The notes under the pieces were generated by a model. That model searched no databases and had not been told where the DNA came from. It saw only the letters and a program-made list of their open reading frames with translations. A stretch of 64,000 bases of DNA from Brevibacillus sp. SYP-B805 (GTDB lineage Bacteria > Bacillota > Bacilli > Brevibacillales > Brevibacillaceae), in contig NZ_JAALGD010000001.1 of NCBI RefSeq assembly GCF_011059135.1, positions 124,001 to 188,000 of the forward strand, written 5' to 3'. Both the position numbers and the translations under genes were made by a program. Of the stretch, positions 34,225 to 42,640 are shown piece by piece; within the stretch, counting starts at the first letter, position 1, and each line of letters starts with the position of its first letter.

Positions 34225-35280
34225 ATGAAGCGCTATAAAATTTGGTCACTCACGGTTCTCGCAATGACGCTGGCGGGCATGGCTGCCTTGATGGCGCTCA
34301 ACTTCACGGTCGACCCGCTGCAGTTTTACCGGAAAGCGGACTACCCGCCCCATTTTTCCACCCAGCAGCGCTATCAGAATCCGGGTTTGGCGAAAAATTA
34401 CGAGTACGATACGATCATTATCGGCACCTCAATGACGGAAAATTTCCTGCCGTCCTACGTCAACAGGCAGCTGGGCGTCAAGGCGCTGAAGCTGTCGATG
34501 TCGGGCGCGACCGCGAAGGAGCAGTACATGATCGCCAAGCTGGCCATTGAGACCGGCAAGGTGAAAAACGTGATCTGGGGGGTCGACTACTTCGCGCTCA
34601 GGGGGGCTCCGGACCGTGTCCGGGACGAATTTGGGCCGTTTCCCTTCTATTTCTATGACAGCAACCCGCTGAACGATTGGCGGTATCTCGTCAACATGGA
34701 CACGACCCTGGACTCCCTGCGCATCATCGCGGAACAGCTCGGGCTACGCGAGCATCAGCCGGTCAGCCTGGACCGCTTGAATACCTGGACCGGTTACGCC
34801 TTTGGCAAACAGGTGGTCCTGGCGGAATGGAACAAAGTGATGAACAGCCAGCCGTTCACGCCCAGTGAGTACGAGTTTGCCAACATCAAAACGAATCTGG
34901 ATGACAATCTGATCGCGCTGATCCGGCAGCATCCGGAGATCAATTTCTATCTTTATTATCCGCCGTATTCGATCCTGCAGCATCGTTTCTTCTATGAGAA
35001 GAGCAAGGCGCTGTTTGACAACGAGCTGGACACGAAGCAATACCTGTTCGAGCAGGTCGGCTCCCTTGCCAACGTCAAGATCTTTGATTTCCAGCAGGAA
35101 GCAGGCATTACCTTTAATCTGGACAATTACAAGGATCTGGCGCATCATTCCCGGGCGATCAACGAGTATATCATCGACGCGATCAAAGCCGGCCGCAACC
35201 AGGTTACCCGGGAGAATCTGCCTGCGATGCTGGAGCAGCTGCGCCAACAGGTGGAATCCGTTCAGGTTGGAACGCTGTAG
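34225..35280 (+). CDS. SGNH-like membrane-anchored protein, probable partner of the MBOAT acyltransferase
   Basis: A 351-residue protein with one N-terminal membrane anchor (about 7-26) and an extracellular domain. The segment TIIIGTSMTENF places a serine at about residue 69 like the nucleophile block of DltD/AlgX/AlgJ-type SGNH folds. KDLAHHS near residue 304 gives the Asp-x-x-His of the catalytic triad. Together with the preceding MBOAT gene it would take the acyl group and place it on an external glycopolymer. The family assignment is by motif and context, and the polymer is unknown because no synthesis genes are adjacent. Confidence 0.72.
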   Translation: MKRYKIWSLTVLAMTLAGMAALMALNFTVDPLQFYRKADYPPHFSTQQRYQNPGLAKNYEYDTIIIGTSMTENFLPSYVNRQLGVKALKLSMSGATAKEQYMIAKLAIETGKVKNVIWGVDYFALRGAPDRVRDEFGPFPFYFYDSNPLNDWRYLVNMDTTLDSLRIIAEQLGLREHQPVSLDRLNTWTGYAFGKQVVLAEWNKVMNSQPFTPSEYEFANIKTNLDDNLIALIRQHPEINFYLYYPPYSILQHRFFYEKSKALFDNELDTKQYLFEQVGSLANVKIFDFQQEAGITFNLDNYKDLAHHSRAINEYIIDAIKAGRNQVTRENLPAMLEQLRQQVESVQVGTL

Positions 35281-35305
35281 CAAAAATCGAACCACTCAGA
35301 CAGAT

Positions 35306-35355
35306 GGGCTGTCCCCAAAGCCGCTATGGCCCAAGGACAGCCCCTTCCGCTTTTT
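35306..35355 (+). terminator. Rho-independent terminator of the MBOAT-SGNH operon
   Basis: GGGCTGTCC (35306-35314) pairs with GGACAGCCC (35335-35343) around a 20-base loop, followed by CTTCCGCTTTTT. Confidence 0.75.
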
Positions 35356-35372
35356 GAACATGCTGCTCTTCC

Positions 35373-35934
35373 CTAGACGTTCTCACTCTTTCTGTGTTTT
35401 CTCATCTCCACGCCGTAGAGGACGAGCACGATGGCGAGCGGATAAAGGGCCGCCCACCCCACCGATGGGTACAGGCTGCCTGTCACGACGAGCGAAATCC
35501 AGGCCGAGACGCGTCCCAATCGGCTATCTGTCAGCAAACGAACGCCGGCCAGGCATCCGCCGATGTAAGAGGCAAAGCATGTGGCATTGGGCAGACTGAT
35601 CAGCGCGGTGACGGCGACGATCCAGCCGCCAACGGGGCCAAGCGACCGCTGAAGCATGACGGACAAGGAGGCCTCCGACATGCCATTTCCGTAGCTGTGG
35701 GTGGCTACTGTCATGAATGGCAGGCAGCAAGCCCATCGTAAGGGCCATGGGAATCACCAGGATGGACATCGTCAGCCAGGCGATGATGGAAGCGGGGCCC
35801 GCTATCTCCGCCGCCAGTCCGGGAATGAGCAGGATGCCGGAACCGATCACGGCACCGACATATAGGGCGACAATCTGCGGCAGTGCCAGCGTTTTGTGCA
35901 GACCTGCCGATTGTGTGGACGATGCGCGTGTCAC
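35373..35934 (-). pseudogene. Remnant of an APC family amino acid permease (YjeH-like)
   Basis: Two out-of-frame pieces of one transporter remain. The first, from ATG at 35934, gives LALPQIVALYVGAVIGSGILLIPG and continues to ALTMGLL (about 60 residues), then loses sense. The second, in another frame from about 35714 to 35373, gives SYGNGMSEASLSVMLQ and PNATCFASYIGGC to the C-terminus. Together they cover about 180 residues, against about 420 for a full permease, so an internal deletion and a frameshift near 35700-35715 have destroyed it. It is divergent from the LysR gene, which may once have controlled it. Confidence 0.8.
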
Positions 35935-36069
35935 GAACGAATCTCACCTCGTTCTTTGTCATTTTTGTTTTCCTGGTGCGCATCCAGTTTACCATACCCT
36001 TTTTCATCAGAATTATCTATAATATTTGATAAAAAGGATCGGTACTGCCGATTCGAAGGAGAGAGAAAC

Positions 36070-36969
36070 ATGGATACCCGCTATTTGCAAACCTTTCGTG
36101 AGGTGGCGAAGTGCCAAAGCTTCACCCGTGCCGCCGAAGCGCTGGGCTATGCCCAATCCAGCGTGACGACCCAAATTCAGAATATTGAGTCCGAGTTTGG
36201 GGTGATGCTGTTTGAACGGTGGGGGAGAAAAATTCGCCTGACGCCGGCGGGGGAAACGCTGCTTGGCTACGCGGAGCAGGTGCTGGCCCTCCTGGATGAC
36301 GCCAGGGTGAACCTGTCGGAGGAGGCGCAGTCGGGAGGCACGCTGACCATCGGGACGGTCGAATCGCTGGCAGCCTTTTATCTGCCGCCGTACCTGCAGA
36401 TTTTTCGCCAGGAACACCCGCGCATGAAGCTGATGCTCCAACCGGGCATTTGCCCGGAACTGCTGCAAGGCATCCGGGAAGGGGTTTACGATCTGGCATT
36501 CCTGTTGGACAGGGTGCAGGATCATCCGGATTTGGTCAGCATCAATCTGGGGGAAGAGGAGCTGGTGGTCATCGCTTCGCCCGAGCATCGGCTGGCATCC
36601 CGAAAAACGATTGAGGTAGCCGATTTTGCCGGAGAAGACTGGATCTTTACGGAGACCGGCTGCAGCTACCGCATGCAGATGGAGAAGGTCTTGCTTGATT
36701 CCGGAGAACCGATCGGCAGTTCCCTCGAGTTCGGCAGCCTGGAAGCGATCAAGCAGTGTGTGTCGTACGGATTGGGCCTGGCCCTGCTGCCCAAGCTGGC
36801 CGTACTGGAAGACGTGCGCCAGGGGAGACTGGCCATCCTGCCCTTCCGCCACCCGGAGATCCGTGTCTACCGCCAGCTCGTCTACCACAAGAAAAAGCGC
36901 GTGACGCAGACGCAGCAGCGGCTGATCGATCTCTTGCAGACCGGCGGGAAACATGCGGTGGGACAATAA
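36070..36969 (+). CDS. LysR family transcriptional regulator
   Basis: A 299-residue LysR regulator. Residues 1-60 are the winged helix (YLQTFREVAKCQSFTRAAEALGYAQSSVTTQIQNIE). Residues about 90-290 are the periplasmic-binding-like effector domain starting at LTIGTVESLAAFYLPPYL. The ATG at 36070 follows GAAGGAGAG. It is divergent from the permease pseudogene and upstream of the S-adenosylhomocysteine hydrolase gene; either could be its target. It resembles the CysL/YwfK-like branch only loosely. Ligand unknown. Confidence 0.9.
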   Translation: MDTRYLQTFREVAKCQSFTRAAEALGYAQSSVTTQIQNIESEFGVMLFERWGRKIRLTPAGETLLGYAEQVLALLDDARVNLSEEAQSGGTLTIGTVESLAAFYLPPYLQIFRQEHPRMKLMLQPGICPELLQGIREGVYDLAFLLDRVQDHPDLVSINLGEEELVVIASPEHRLASRKTIEVADFAGEDWIFTETGCSYRMQMEKVLLDSGEPIGSSLEFGSLEAIKQCVSYGLGLALLPKLAVLEDVRQGRLAILPFRHPEIRVYRQLVYHKKKRVTQTQQRLIDLLQTGGKHAVGQ

Positions 36970-37039
36970 AAGGGATGTTCCGCTTTTTGGTGTATGATAA
37001 GATAGAGACTGAATGCGTTACATAAAGGAGGCTCCATGT

Positions 37040-38299
37040 ATGAACATGGTTTCAGAAAGTATTGTCAAAGACATGTCCCTCGCTCCGAACGGTCACCTGA
37101 AGATCGATTGGGTAAAAGAACATATGCCCGTGCTGAACCGGATCCGGGAGCGGTTTGAAAAAGAAAAGCCGTTTGCCGGTCTGAAAGTGGCGATCTCGCT
37201 TCACCTGGAAGCCAAAACCGCTTATCTGGCCAAGGTGGTGCAGGCCGGCGGTGCGGAAGTGACCATCACCGGTTCCAACCCGCTCTCCACCCAGGACGAC
37301 GTTTGCGCGGCGCTCGTGGAAGACGGCATTCGCGTTTTTGCCAGGTACAATCCGTCGCCGGAAGAATACAAGAGCCATCTGATCAAGACGCTGGAAACCC
37401 GTCCGGATCTCATTATCGATGACGGCGGCGATCTGGTGAGCATTCTGCACAGCGAACGGCGTGACCTTTTGTCCCAGGTGCGCGGCGGCGCAGAGGAGAC
37501 GACCACCGGCATTCTGCGCCTGAAAGCGTTGGCGAAGGAAGGCAAGCTGGAGTTCCCGATGGTGGCGGTCAACGACGCCTTCTGCAAATATCTGTTTGAC
37601 AACCGTTACGGCACCGGCCAATCCGTGTGGGACGGCATCAACCGCACCACCAACCTGGTGGTGGCCGGCAAAACGGTTGTGGTGGTCGGCTACGGCTGGT
37701 GCGGCAAAGGGGTGGCGATGCGCGCCAAAGGGTTGGGCGCCAAGGTGATCGTGACCGAGATCGACGCCATCAAGGCGATCGAAGCGTATATGGACGGCTT
37801 CGAAGTGATGCCGATGAGCGAAGCGGCGAAGCACGGAGACTATTTTGTCACCGTAACGGGCAACCGCGACGTGATCCGCAAAGAGCACTTCGAAGTGATG
37901 AAAGACGGCGCGATCCTGTCTAATGCGGGCCATTTCGATGTGGAAGTGAACAAGGTGGAGCTGGAGGCCCTGGCCAAGTCCAAGCGCGTCGTACGCAAAG
38001 ACATCGAGGAATTTGTGCTGGCGGACGGCCGCAAGCTCTATCTCCTGGCGGAAGGGCGTCTCGTCAACCTGGCGGCGGGGGACGGCCATCCTGCCGAAAT
38101 CATGGATATGACCTTCGCCCTGCAGGCGGTAAGCCTGGAGTATGTCAGCAAGAACTACCAGACGATCGGCAAGAAGGTGATCAACGTCCCGTACGAACTG
38201 GACGAGGCGGTTGCCCGGTACAAGCTGGAGGCGCTCGGCATCGGGATCGACAAGCTGACGCCGGAACAGAAAGCATATCTGGAAAGCTGGGCGGAGTGA
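37040..38299 (+). CDS. ahcY: S-adenosylhomocysteine hydrolase
   Basis: A 419-residue NAD-dependent hydrolase that splits S-adenosylhomocysteine to adenosine and homocysteine. Family features in order: [61 protein letters not shown], the NAD loop [18 protein letters not shown] (about 216-234), and [10 protein letters not shown]. The substrate-domain start ([15 protein letters not shown]) differs from the usual HMTxQTA form, as in archaeal and deep-branching bacterial enzymes. The ATG at 37040 lies 8 bases after AAAGGAGG. Many Bacilli use Pfs and LuxS instead of this enzyme. Confidence 0.9.
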   Translation: MNMVSESIVKDMSLAPNGHLKIDWVKEHMPVLNRIRERFEKEKPFAGLKVAISLHLEAKTAYLAKVVQAGGAEVTITGSNPLSTQDDVCAALVEDGIRVFARYNPSPEEYKSHLIKTLETRPDLIIDDGGDLVSILHSERRDLLSQVRGGAEETTTGILRLKALAKEGKLEFPMVAVNDAFCKYLFDNRYGTGQSVWDGINRTTNLVVAGKTVVVVGYGWCGKGVAMRAKGLGAKVIVTEIDAIKAIEAYMDGFEVMPMSEAAKHGDYFVTVTGNRDVIRKEHFEVMKDGAILSNAGHFDVEVNKVELEALAKSKRVVRKDIEEFVLADGRKLYLLAEGRLVNLAAGDGHPAEIMDMTFALQAVSLEYVSKNYQTIGKKVINVPYELDEAVARYKLEALGIGIDKLTPEQKAYLESWAE

Positions 38300-38337
38300 T
38301 GCCGTCCAGGCCTCAGCAAAAACATAAAAACCGAATG

Positions 38338-38373
38338 GAAAAATCCTGCTCACAAAGGCAGGATTTTTTTTTA
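38338..38373 (+). terminator. Rho-independent terminator of ahcY
   Basis: AAAATCCTGC pairs with GCAGGATTTT around TCACAAAG, followed by a long T run. It separates ahcY from the mraZ promoter region. Confidence 0.9.
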
Positions 38374-38394
38374 TCATGGCGAATAGGTAGCCAA

Positions 38395-38441
38395 GTGGGG
38401 AATTGTGGGGAAAAGTGGAGGAAAGCGGATGGAAAGTGGGG
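38395..38441 (+). promoter_or_regulatory. Probable MraZ operator: phased TGGGG boxes
   Basis: GTGGGG at 38395-38400 and 38405-38410 and GTGGAG at 38415-38420 are spaced exactly 10 bases apart; a degenerate GCGGAT (38425) and a further GTGGGG (38436-38441) continue the series. Known MraZ operators are series of TGGGN boxes spaced about one helical turn in front of mraZ. The position, directly before the mraZ start at 38451, fits autoregulation of the division cluster. Confidence 0.7.
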
Positions 38442-38450
38442 GAAGCGGGC

Positions 38451-38882
38451 ATGTTTATGGGCGAGTTTCAGCACAGCATCGACGAAAAAGGCCGCTTGAC
38501 CATTCCCGCCAAATTCCGCGAAGGCCTCGGCGCCTCCTTCGTCATCACCCGCGGCCTCGACCAGTGTTTGTTCGCCTACCCGATGGAAGAGTGGAAAGCG
38601 CTGGAGGAACGCTTGAAGTCCCTGCCGTTTACCAAAGCGGATGCACGCGCCTTCACCCGCTTCTTCTTCTCCGGAGCCACCGAATGCGAGTGGGACAAGC
38701 AGGGAAGGGTAAATATACCCCCCAACCTGCGGGAACACGCCGGTTTGCAAAAGGAGTGCGTGGTGATCGGCGTCTCCAACCGCGTGGAAATCTGGAGCAA
38801 GGAGCGCTGGGAGGATTACTTCCGTCAATCCGAAGGTTCCTTCAGCGAGATCGCCGAAAAGCTCGTCGATTTTAATCTGTAG
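38451..38882 (+). CDS. mraZ: Transcriptional regulator MraZ
   Basis: A 143-residue protein made of two AbrB-like SpoVT/MraZ domains. Each has a conserved Dxxx[20 protein letters not shown] at the start and [20 protein letters not shown] in the second half. MraZ forms a ring and binds repeated TGGGN boxes before its own gene, repressing the dcw operon in E. coli. Such boxes are visible upstream. The ATG at 38451 gives the standard N-terminus MFMGEFQH. The gene opens the division and cell wall cluster and is 17 bases before rsmH. Confidence 0.95.
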   Translation: MFMGEFQHSIDEKGRLTIPAKFREGLGASFVITRGLDQCLFAYPMEEWKALEERLKSLPFTKADARAFTRFFFSGATECEWDKQGRVNIPPNLREHAGLQKECVVIGVSNRVEIWSKERWEDYFRQSEGSFSEIAEKLVDFNL

Positions 38883-38899
38883 CATCGGGAGTGACTATT

Positions 38900-39835
38900 T
38901 TGTCGTTTCATCACATCACGGTTTTGAAAGAAGAAGCAGTGGACGGGCTCAACATCCGGCCGGATGGCATCTATGTGGACTGCACGTTGGGCGGAGCCGG
39001 CCACAGCCGCCTGATCGCCTCCCGGTTGGGGGAAGGCGGCAGGCTGATCGCCATCGACCAGGACGATGCCGCGCTTGCCCATGCGCAGGAGAGGCTCGCC
39101 CCCTACACAGAGAAGGTGACATTGGTCAAAAGCAATTTCCGCCACCTCAAGCAGGTGGTGACAAACCTTGGCTTGACCGGCGTGGACGGCGTGCTCTTCG
39201 ACCTCGGGGTTTCTTCCCCGCAGCTGGATGAAGGAGAGCGCGGCTTCAGCTATAACGCCGACGCCCCGCTCGACATGCGGATGGATCAGGACGCCCCCCT
39301 CTCCGCCTACGAGGTGGTGAACGAGTGGGAAGAGGAAACACTGGCCAGCGTGATCTGGGAATACGGGGAGGAGAAGTTTTCCCGCCGGATTGCCCGGCTG
39401 ATCGTGCAGAAGCGTCAGAAGGAACCGATTCAAACCACCGGACAGCTGGTGGACATCATAAAAGAAGCCATCCCCGCAGCGGCCCGCCGAACAGGCCCGC
39501 ATCCGGCGAAGCGGACGTTTCAAGCGATCCGCATCGCGGTGAACGATGAGCTGAACGCGTTTCAGGACGCGGTAACGGACGCGATCCGCCTGCTGCGCCC
39601 CGGCGGCCGCATCAGCGTGATCACCTTCCACTCGCTGGAGGACAGGATCTGCAAGCAAACCTTCGCGGAGTTTGCGAAAGGCTGCATCTGTCCGCCGGGC
39701 TTTCCGGTCTGCACCTGCGGTCGGCAGCCGGTGATCCGCCTCGTCACCAGGAAGCCGATCGTTCCGACGGAAGAGGAGCTGACGCACAATCCAAGGGCGC
39801 GGTCGGCTAAGTTGAGAATCGGTGAAAAAGTATAG
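38900..39835 (+). CDS. rsmH: 16S rRNA (cytosine1402-N4)-methyltransferase
   Basis: A 311-residue RsmH (MraW). It methylates the N4 of C1402 in the ribosomal P site. The SAM-binding [38 protein letters not shown] and the C-terminal [15 protein letters not shown] are characteristic. The start is taken as TTG at 38900 because GGGAG ends about 8 bases before it; the GTG at 38891 overlaps the ribosome site. Second gene of the dcw cluster. Confidence 0.94.
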   Translation: MSFHHITVLKEEAVDGLNIRPDGIYVDCTLGGAGHSRLIASRLGEGGRLIAIDQDDAALAHAQERLAPYTEKVTLVKSNFRHLKQVVTNLGLTGVDGVLFDLGVSSPQLDEGERGFSYNADAPLDMRMDQDAPLSAYEVVNEWEEETLASVIWEYGEEKFSRRIARLIVQKRQKEPIQTTGQLVDIIKEAIPAAARRTGPHPAKRTFQAIRIAVNDELNAFQDAVTDAIRLLRPGGRISVITFHSLEDRICKQTFAEFAKGCICPPGFPVCTCGRQPVIRLVTRKPIVPTEEELTHNPRARSAKLRIGEKV

Positions 39836-39878
39836 TAATATCAAACGGTAAAAAATGGTGAAAGAAGGAGGGAGCCTC

Positions 39879-40274
39879 TTGAACTACTACTATCGGGGAA
39901 ACCTTGCCGTGGACATGGAACCCGCGCGTTCTTCATCCCGGTCAAAGCGCACCGTGAAGATCAAACCGACCCTGCCGGCGGGGGAAAAGCTCCTGTACCT
40001 GTTTTTCATCCTGCTGGTGGTGGCGGGCGTCGGTTTTGTCGGAACGCGCTATGCCCAAATCTCGGAGTACAACCACGAGATTCAAAACCTGAAGCAGGAA
40101 ATCAAGGAGCAGCAGGAAACGAACGCGTCCCTGCAGCAGAAGATTGAGGAGATGAGCAGCCGGGAACGCATCGAGGCCGTAGCCAGGGAACTAGGCATGG
40201 TGCCGGCTTCGGGAGCCGTTGAGGTGATCGGCGGCCAGCCAAAGAAAACAGAAGCAGCGAAAGGGAATCACTAG
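39879..40274 (+). CDS. ftsL: Cell division protein FtsL
   Basis: A 131-residue bitopic membrane protein. A basic cytosolic N-terminus (about 1-40) leads to a single membrane helix (about 42-60, LYLFFILLVVAGVGFVGT), then an extracellular leucine-zipper-like coiled coil (EIQNLKQEIKEQQETNASLQQKIEEM). This is the layout of FtsL, which forms a complex with DivIC and DivIB to control septal wall synthesis. The TTG at 39879 is used because GGAGGGAG lies just upstream. Sequence identity in FtsL is low; position between rsmH and pbpB supports the call. Confidence 0.9.
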   Translation: MNYYYRGNLAVDMEPARSSSRSKRTVKIKPTLPAGEKLLYLFFILLVVAGVGFVGTRYAQISEYNHEIQNLKQEIKEQQETNASLQQKIEEMSSRERIEAVARELGMVPASGAVEVIGGQPKKTEAAKGNH

Positions 40275-40362
40275 ACATGTTACCGCACCTGCAGGGGGTA
40301 ACATTTTTCTTTTTGCATGCAGACATCTGGGAAAGTCCGGGAAACATTTGGGGTGAAAAGCC

Positions 40363-42570
40363 GTGGATATGAGGAAACGCGTGAATTGGCGGGTGTTTTT
40401 GCTTGGGCTGGTGTTTGTGCTGCTGTTCACTTCCATGGGGGTGCGGCTGTGGTGGATACAAACGGTGGAAGCCTCCTGGATCATGGAGCAGGCGAAGGCC
40501 CAATGGGAACGCGACAAGGATATCAAACCGAAGCGCGGCGCGATCCTGGATCGCAACCTCGAAACATTGGCTTACGAAGGGAAGGCGTATATCGTCCGCG
40601 CTGCGCTGCGGCCGCGCAACGAGAAGGAAGCCGCCCAGGTAGAGGATAACTATGTGAAAGATCCGGTCTACACCGCCACCAAACTGGCGCCGATTCTGAA
40701 AATGCCGGCGGAAGAACTGATCGCTGCCCTGAGCAGAACCGACGTGTTTTGGGTAGATCTGGGCAAGGTGGGGCGCAACAAGATTTCCGAAGAGCAGAAG
40801 GACGCGATCCTCGCCCTCCAGTATCCGAAAGATGCAAACGGCGAAACGACCAAGGTCAACCAGCTTCCGGGCATTTTTCTGGTGGATACGACCAAGCGGT
40901 ATTACCCCAACAACAGCTTCGCCTCCCATGTGCTCGGGTATATGAGCTACAAGGACAACGACGAAAAGGCGGAAATGGGCATCGAACTGCAGTTTGACAA
41001 GGAACTGCGGGGGACGCCCGGTGAATTGGAGGTGATGCGCGACGGGGCAGGCTACCAGCTGCCGCAGGGAGAGAACAAGTACAAACCGGCCAAGGACGGC
41101 CTGAATGTGGTGCTGACCATCGACCGGCAGATCCAGGATTATGTGGAGCAGGCGCTGGACAACACGGAGAAGGAATACAAGCCGAGAAGGGTAACGGTGG
41201 TGGTCTCCGATCCGCATACCGGCGAGATCCTGGCGATGGCCAACCGGCCGCAGTTCAACCCGAACCAGTACTGGGAGATCCAGAATTATGAGAATGCGGC
41301 CATTAGCTACATGTTTGAGCCGGGATCTACCTTCAAGATCATTACGCTGGCAGCCGCGATTGAGCAGGGACTGTTCAACCCGAACGAAACGTACATGTCC
41401 GGCATGTACCGAAAGCTGCCGGGGCCGCCCATCAAGGACCACAACAACGGGCGCGGCTGGGGACGAATCACCTTCCTGCGGGGGGTGCAGGAATCCAGCA
41501 ACGTGGCGTTTGTCATTCTGGGGTATGAGCGGTTGAAGCAGAAGCTGCTCGGCGAGTATTTCGACCGCTTCGGCATCGGGCAGAAGACGGGGATTGAGCT
41601 GCCGGGCGAACGCAAAGGCATCATGCGCGACTTGAACAATCCTCTTTCCCAGCGCGATGTGGCCGTGACCACGTTCGGCCAGGGCGTCGCCGTCACCGCC
41701 ATTCAGCAGGTGGCGGCCGTCGGGGCGATCGCCAACGGCGGGGAGCTGCTGAAGCCGCGAATCGTGAAGGAACTGCGCGATCCCCACACCGGAGCGGTGG
41801 TGAAACGGTATGATCGCGAGGTGGTGCGCCGCGTTGTGTCGGAGAAAACGGCCAAGCAGGTGCGCGACATCCTGGAGACGGTCGTCACCGACGGGACCGG
41901 GCAGGCGTACAACCTGGAAGGGTATCACGTCGCGGGAAAAACGGGCACGGCACAAACCTACGACGAGAGCGGAAAGATCGCCGAAGACCGGTATGTTGTC
42001 TCGTTTATCGGGTTTGCCCCGAAGGACAATCCGCGCCTGCTTGTCTACGTCGTCGTGGACGATCCGCAGACGGACCAGCCCTCCACCGTGCTGGGGCGTC
42101 TGGTGGTGGCCCCCATTTTCAATTCGGTGATGGAAAAAAGCCTGCAGTATCTTCAGCAAAAACCGGATGTGAAGACGACGACCGCCGTCGCTACTCCGCT
42201 GGAGGAAAAAACGATGCCCAAGCTGGTGGGCATGGCAACCAGCATCGCCGAATCGCGGGCGAAGCAGGATGGATTCCGGGTGACGACGATCGGCACGGGA
42301 ACGAAGATCGTGGAGCAGTACCCGTCGCCGTATGAGAAAGTGGGACGCGATACCCAGATCTTTCTGGTGACCGACCGCGTAAACGGGCTCAGAATGCCTG
42401 ATTTTCGCGGCAAATCGCTGCGGGAAGTGATGGAGTTTGCCTCATTGGCCCATCTGGAAGTGATCCCAAGCGGTGTGGGATTTGTCCGGCAGCAAAGCAT
42501 TGCCCCGGGGACGACGCTTACGGGGAAGGAGCGCCTGCAGGTGACGCTTGCGCCGGGCTCCGCGCCGTAA
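40363..42570 (+). CDS. pbpB: Penicillin-binding protein 2B, septal transpeptidase
   Basis: A 735-residue class B PBP. A short cytosolic start and one membrane helix (about 9-31) precede the dimerisation domain. The transpeptidase has Ser322 in PGSTFKI, SSN in VQESSNVAF, and KTGTAQ at about 526. Two PASTA domains close the protein (about 615-675 and 680-735). It crosslinks septal peptidoglycan together with FtsW. The start GTG at 40363 follows GGGGTGA; an ATG at 40369 is a close alternative. The gene is between ftsL and spoVD, as in B. subtilis. Confidence 0.94.
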   Translation: MDMRKRVNWRVFLLGLVFVLLFTSMGVRLWWIQTVEASWIMEQAKAQWERDKDIKPKRGAILDRNLETLAYEGKAYIVRAALRPRNEKEAAQVEDNYVKDPVYTATKLAPILKMPAEELIAALSRTDVFWVDLGKVGRNKISEEQKDAILALQYPKDANGETTKVNQLPGIFLVDTTKRYYPNNSFASHVLGYMSYKDNDEKAEMGIELQFDKELRGTPGELEVMRDGAGYQLPQGENKYKPAKDGLNVVLTIDRQIQDYVEQALDNTEKEYKPRRVTVVVSDPHTGEILAMANRPQFNPNQYWEIQNYENAAISYMFEPGSTFKIITLAAAIEQGLFNPNETYMSGMYRKLPGPPIKDHNNGRGWGRITFLRGVQESSNVAFVILGYERLKQKLLGEYFDRFGIGQKTGIELPGERKGIMRDLNNPLSQRDVAVTTFGQGVAVTAIQQVAAVGAIANGGELLKPRIVKELRDPHTGAVVKRYDREVVRRVVSEKTAKQVRDILETVVTDGTGQAYNLEGYHVAGKTGTAQTYDESGKIAEDRYVVSFIGFAPKDNPRLLVYVVVDDPQTDQPSTVLGRLVVAPIFNSVMEKSLQYLQQKPDVKTTTAVATPLEEKTMPKLVGMATSIAESRAKQDGFRVTTIGTGTKIVEQYPSPYEKVGRDTQIFLVTDRVNGLRMPDFRGKSLREVMEFASLAHLEVIPSGVGFVRQQSIAPGTTLTGKERLQVTLAPGSAP

Positions 42571-42640
42571 CGGTTCTAACCAGCCCCCCGGACGAATAGG
42601 GTAGGAAAGAGACAAACCTATTCGCAAAGGGGGGGCGAAA

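Noticed and set aside
35896-36069. Extension of the LysR gene to 35896
   Set aside because: The family start MDTRYLQTF is at 36070 behind a good ribosome site; the extension covers the intergenic region.
40102-42159. Minus-strand open frame of 685 codons opposite ftsL and pbpB
   Set aside because: It mirrors the PBP2B gene, has no ribosome site or motif, and its composition is that of an antisense shadow.
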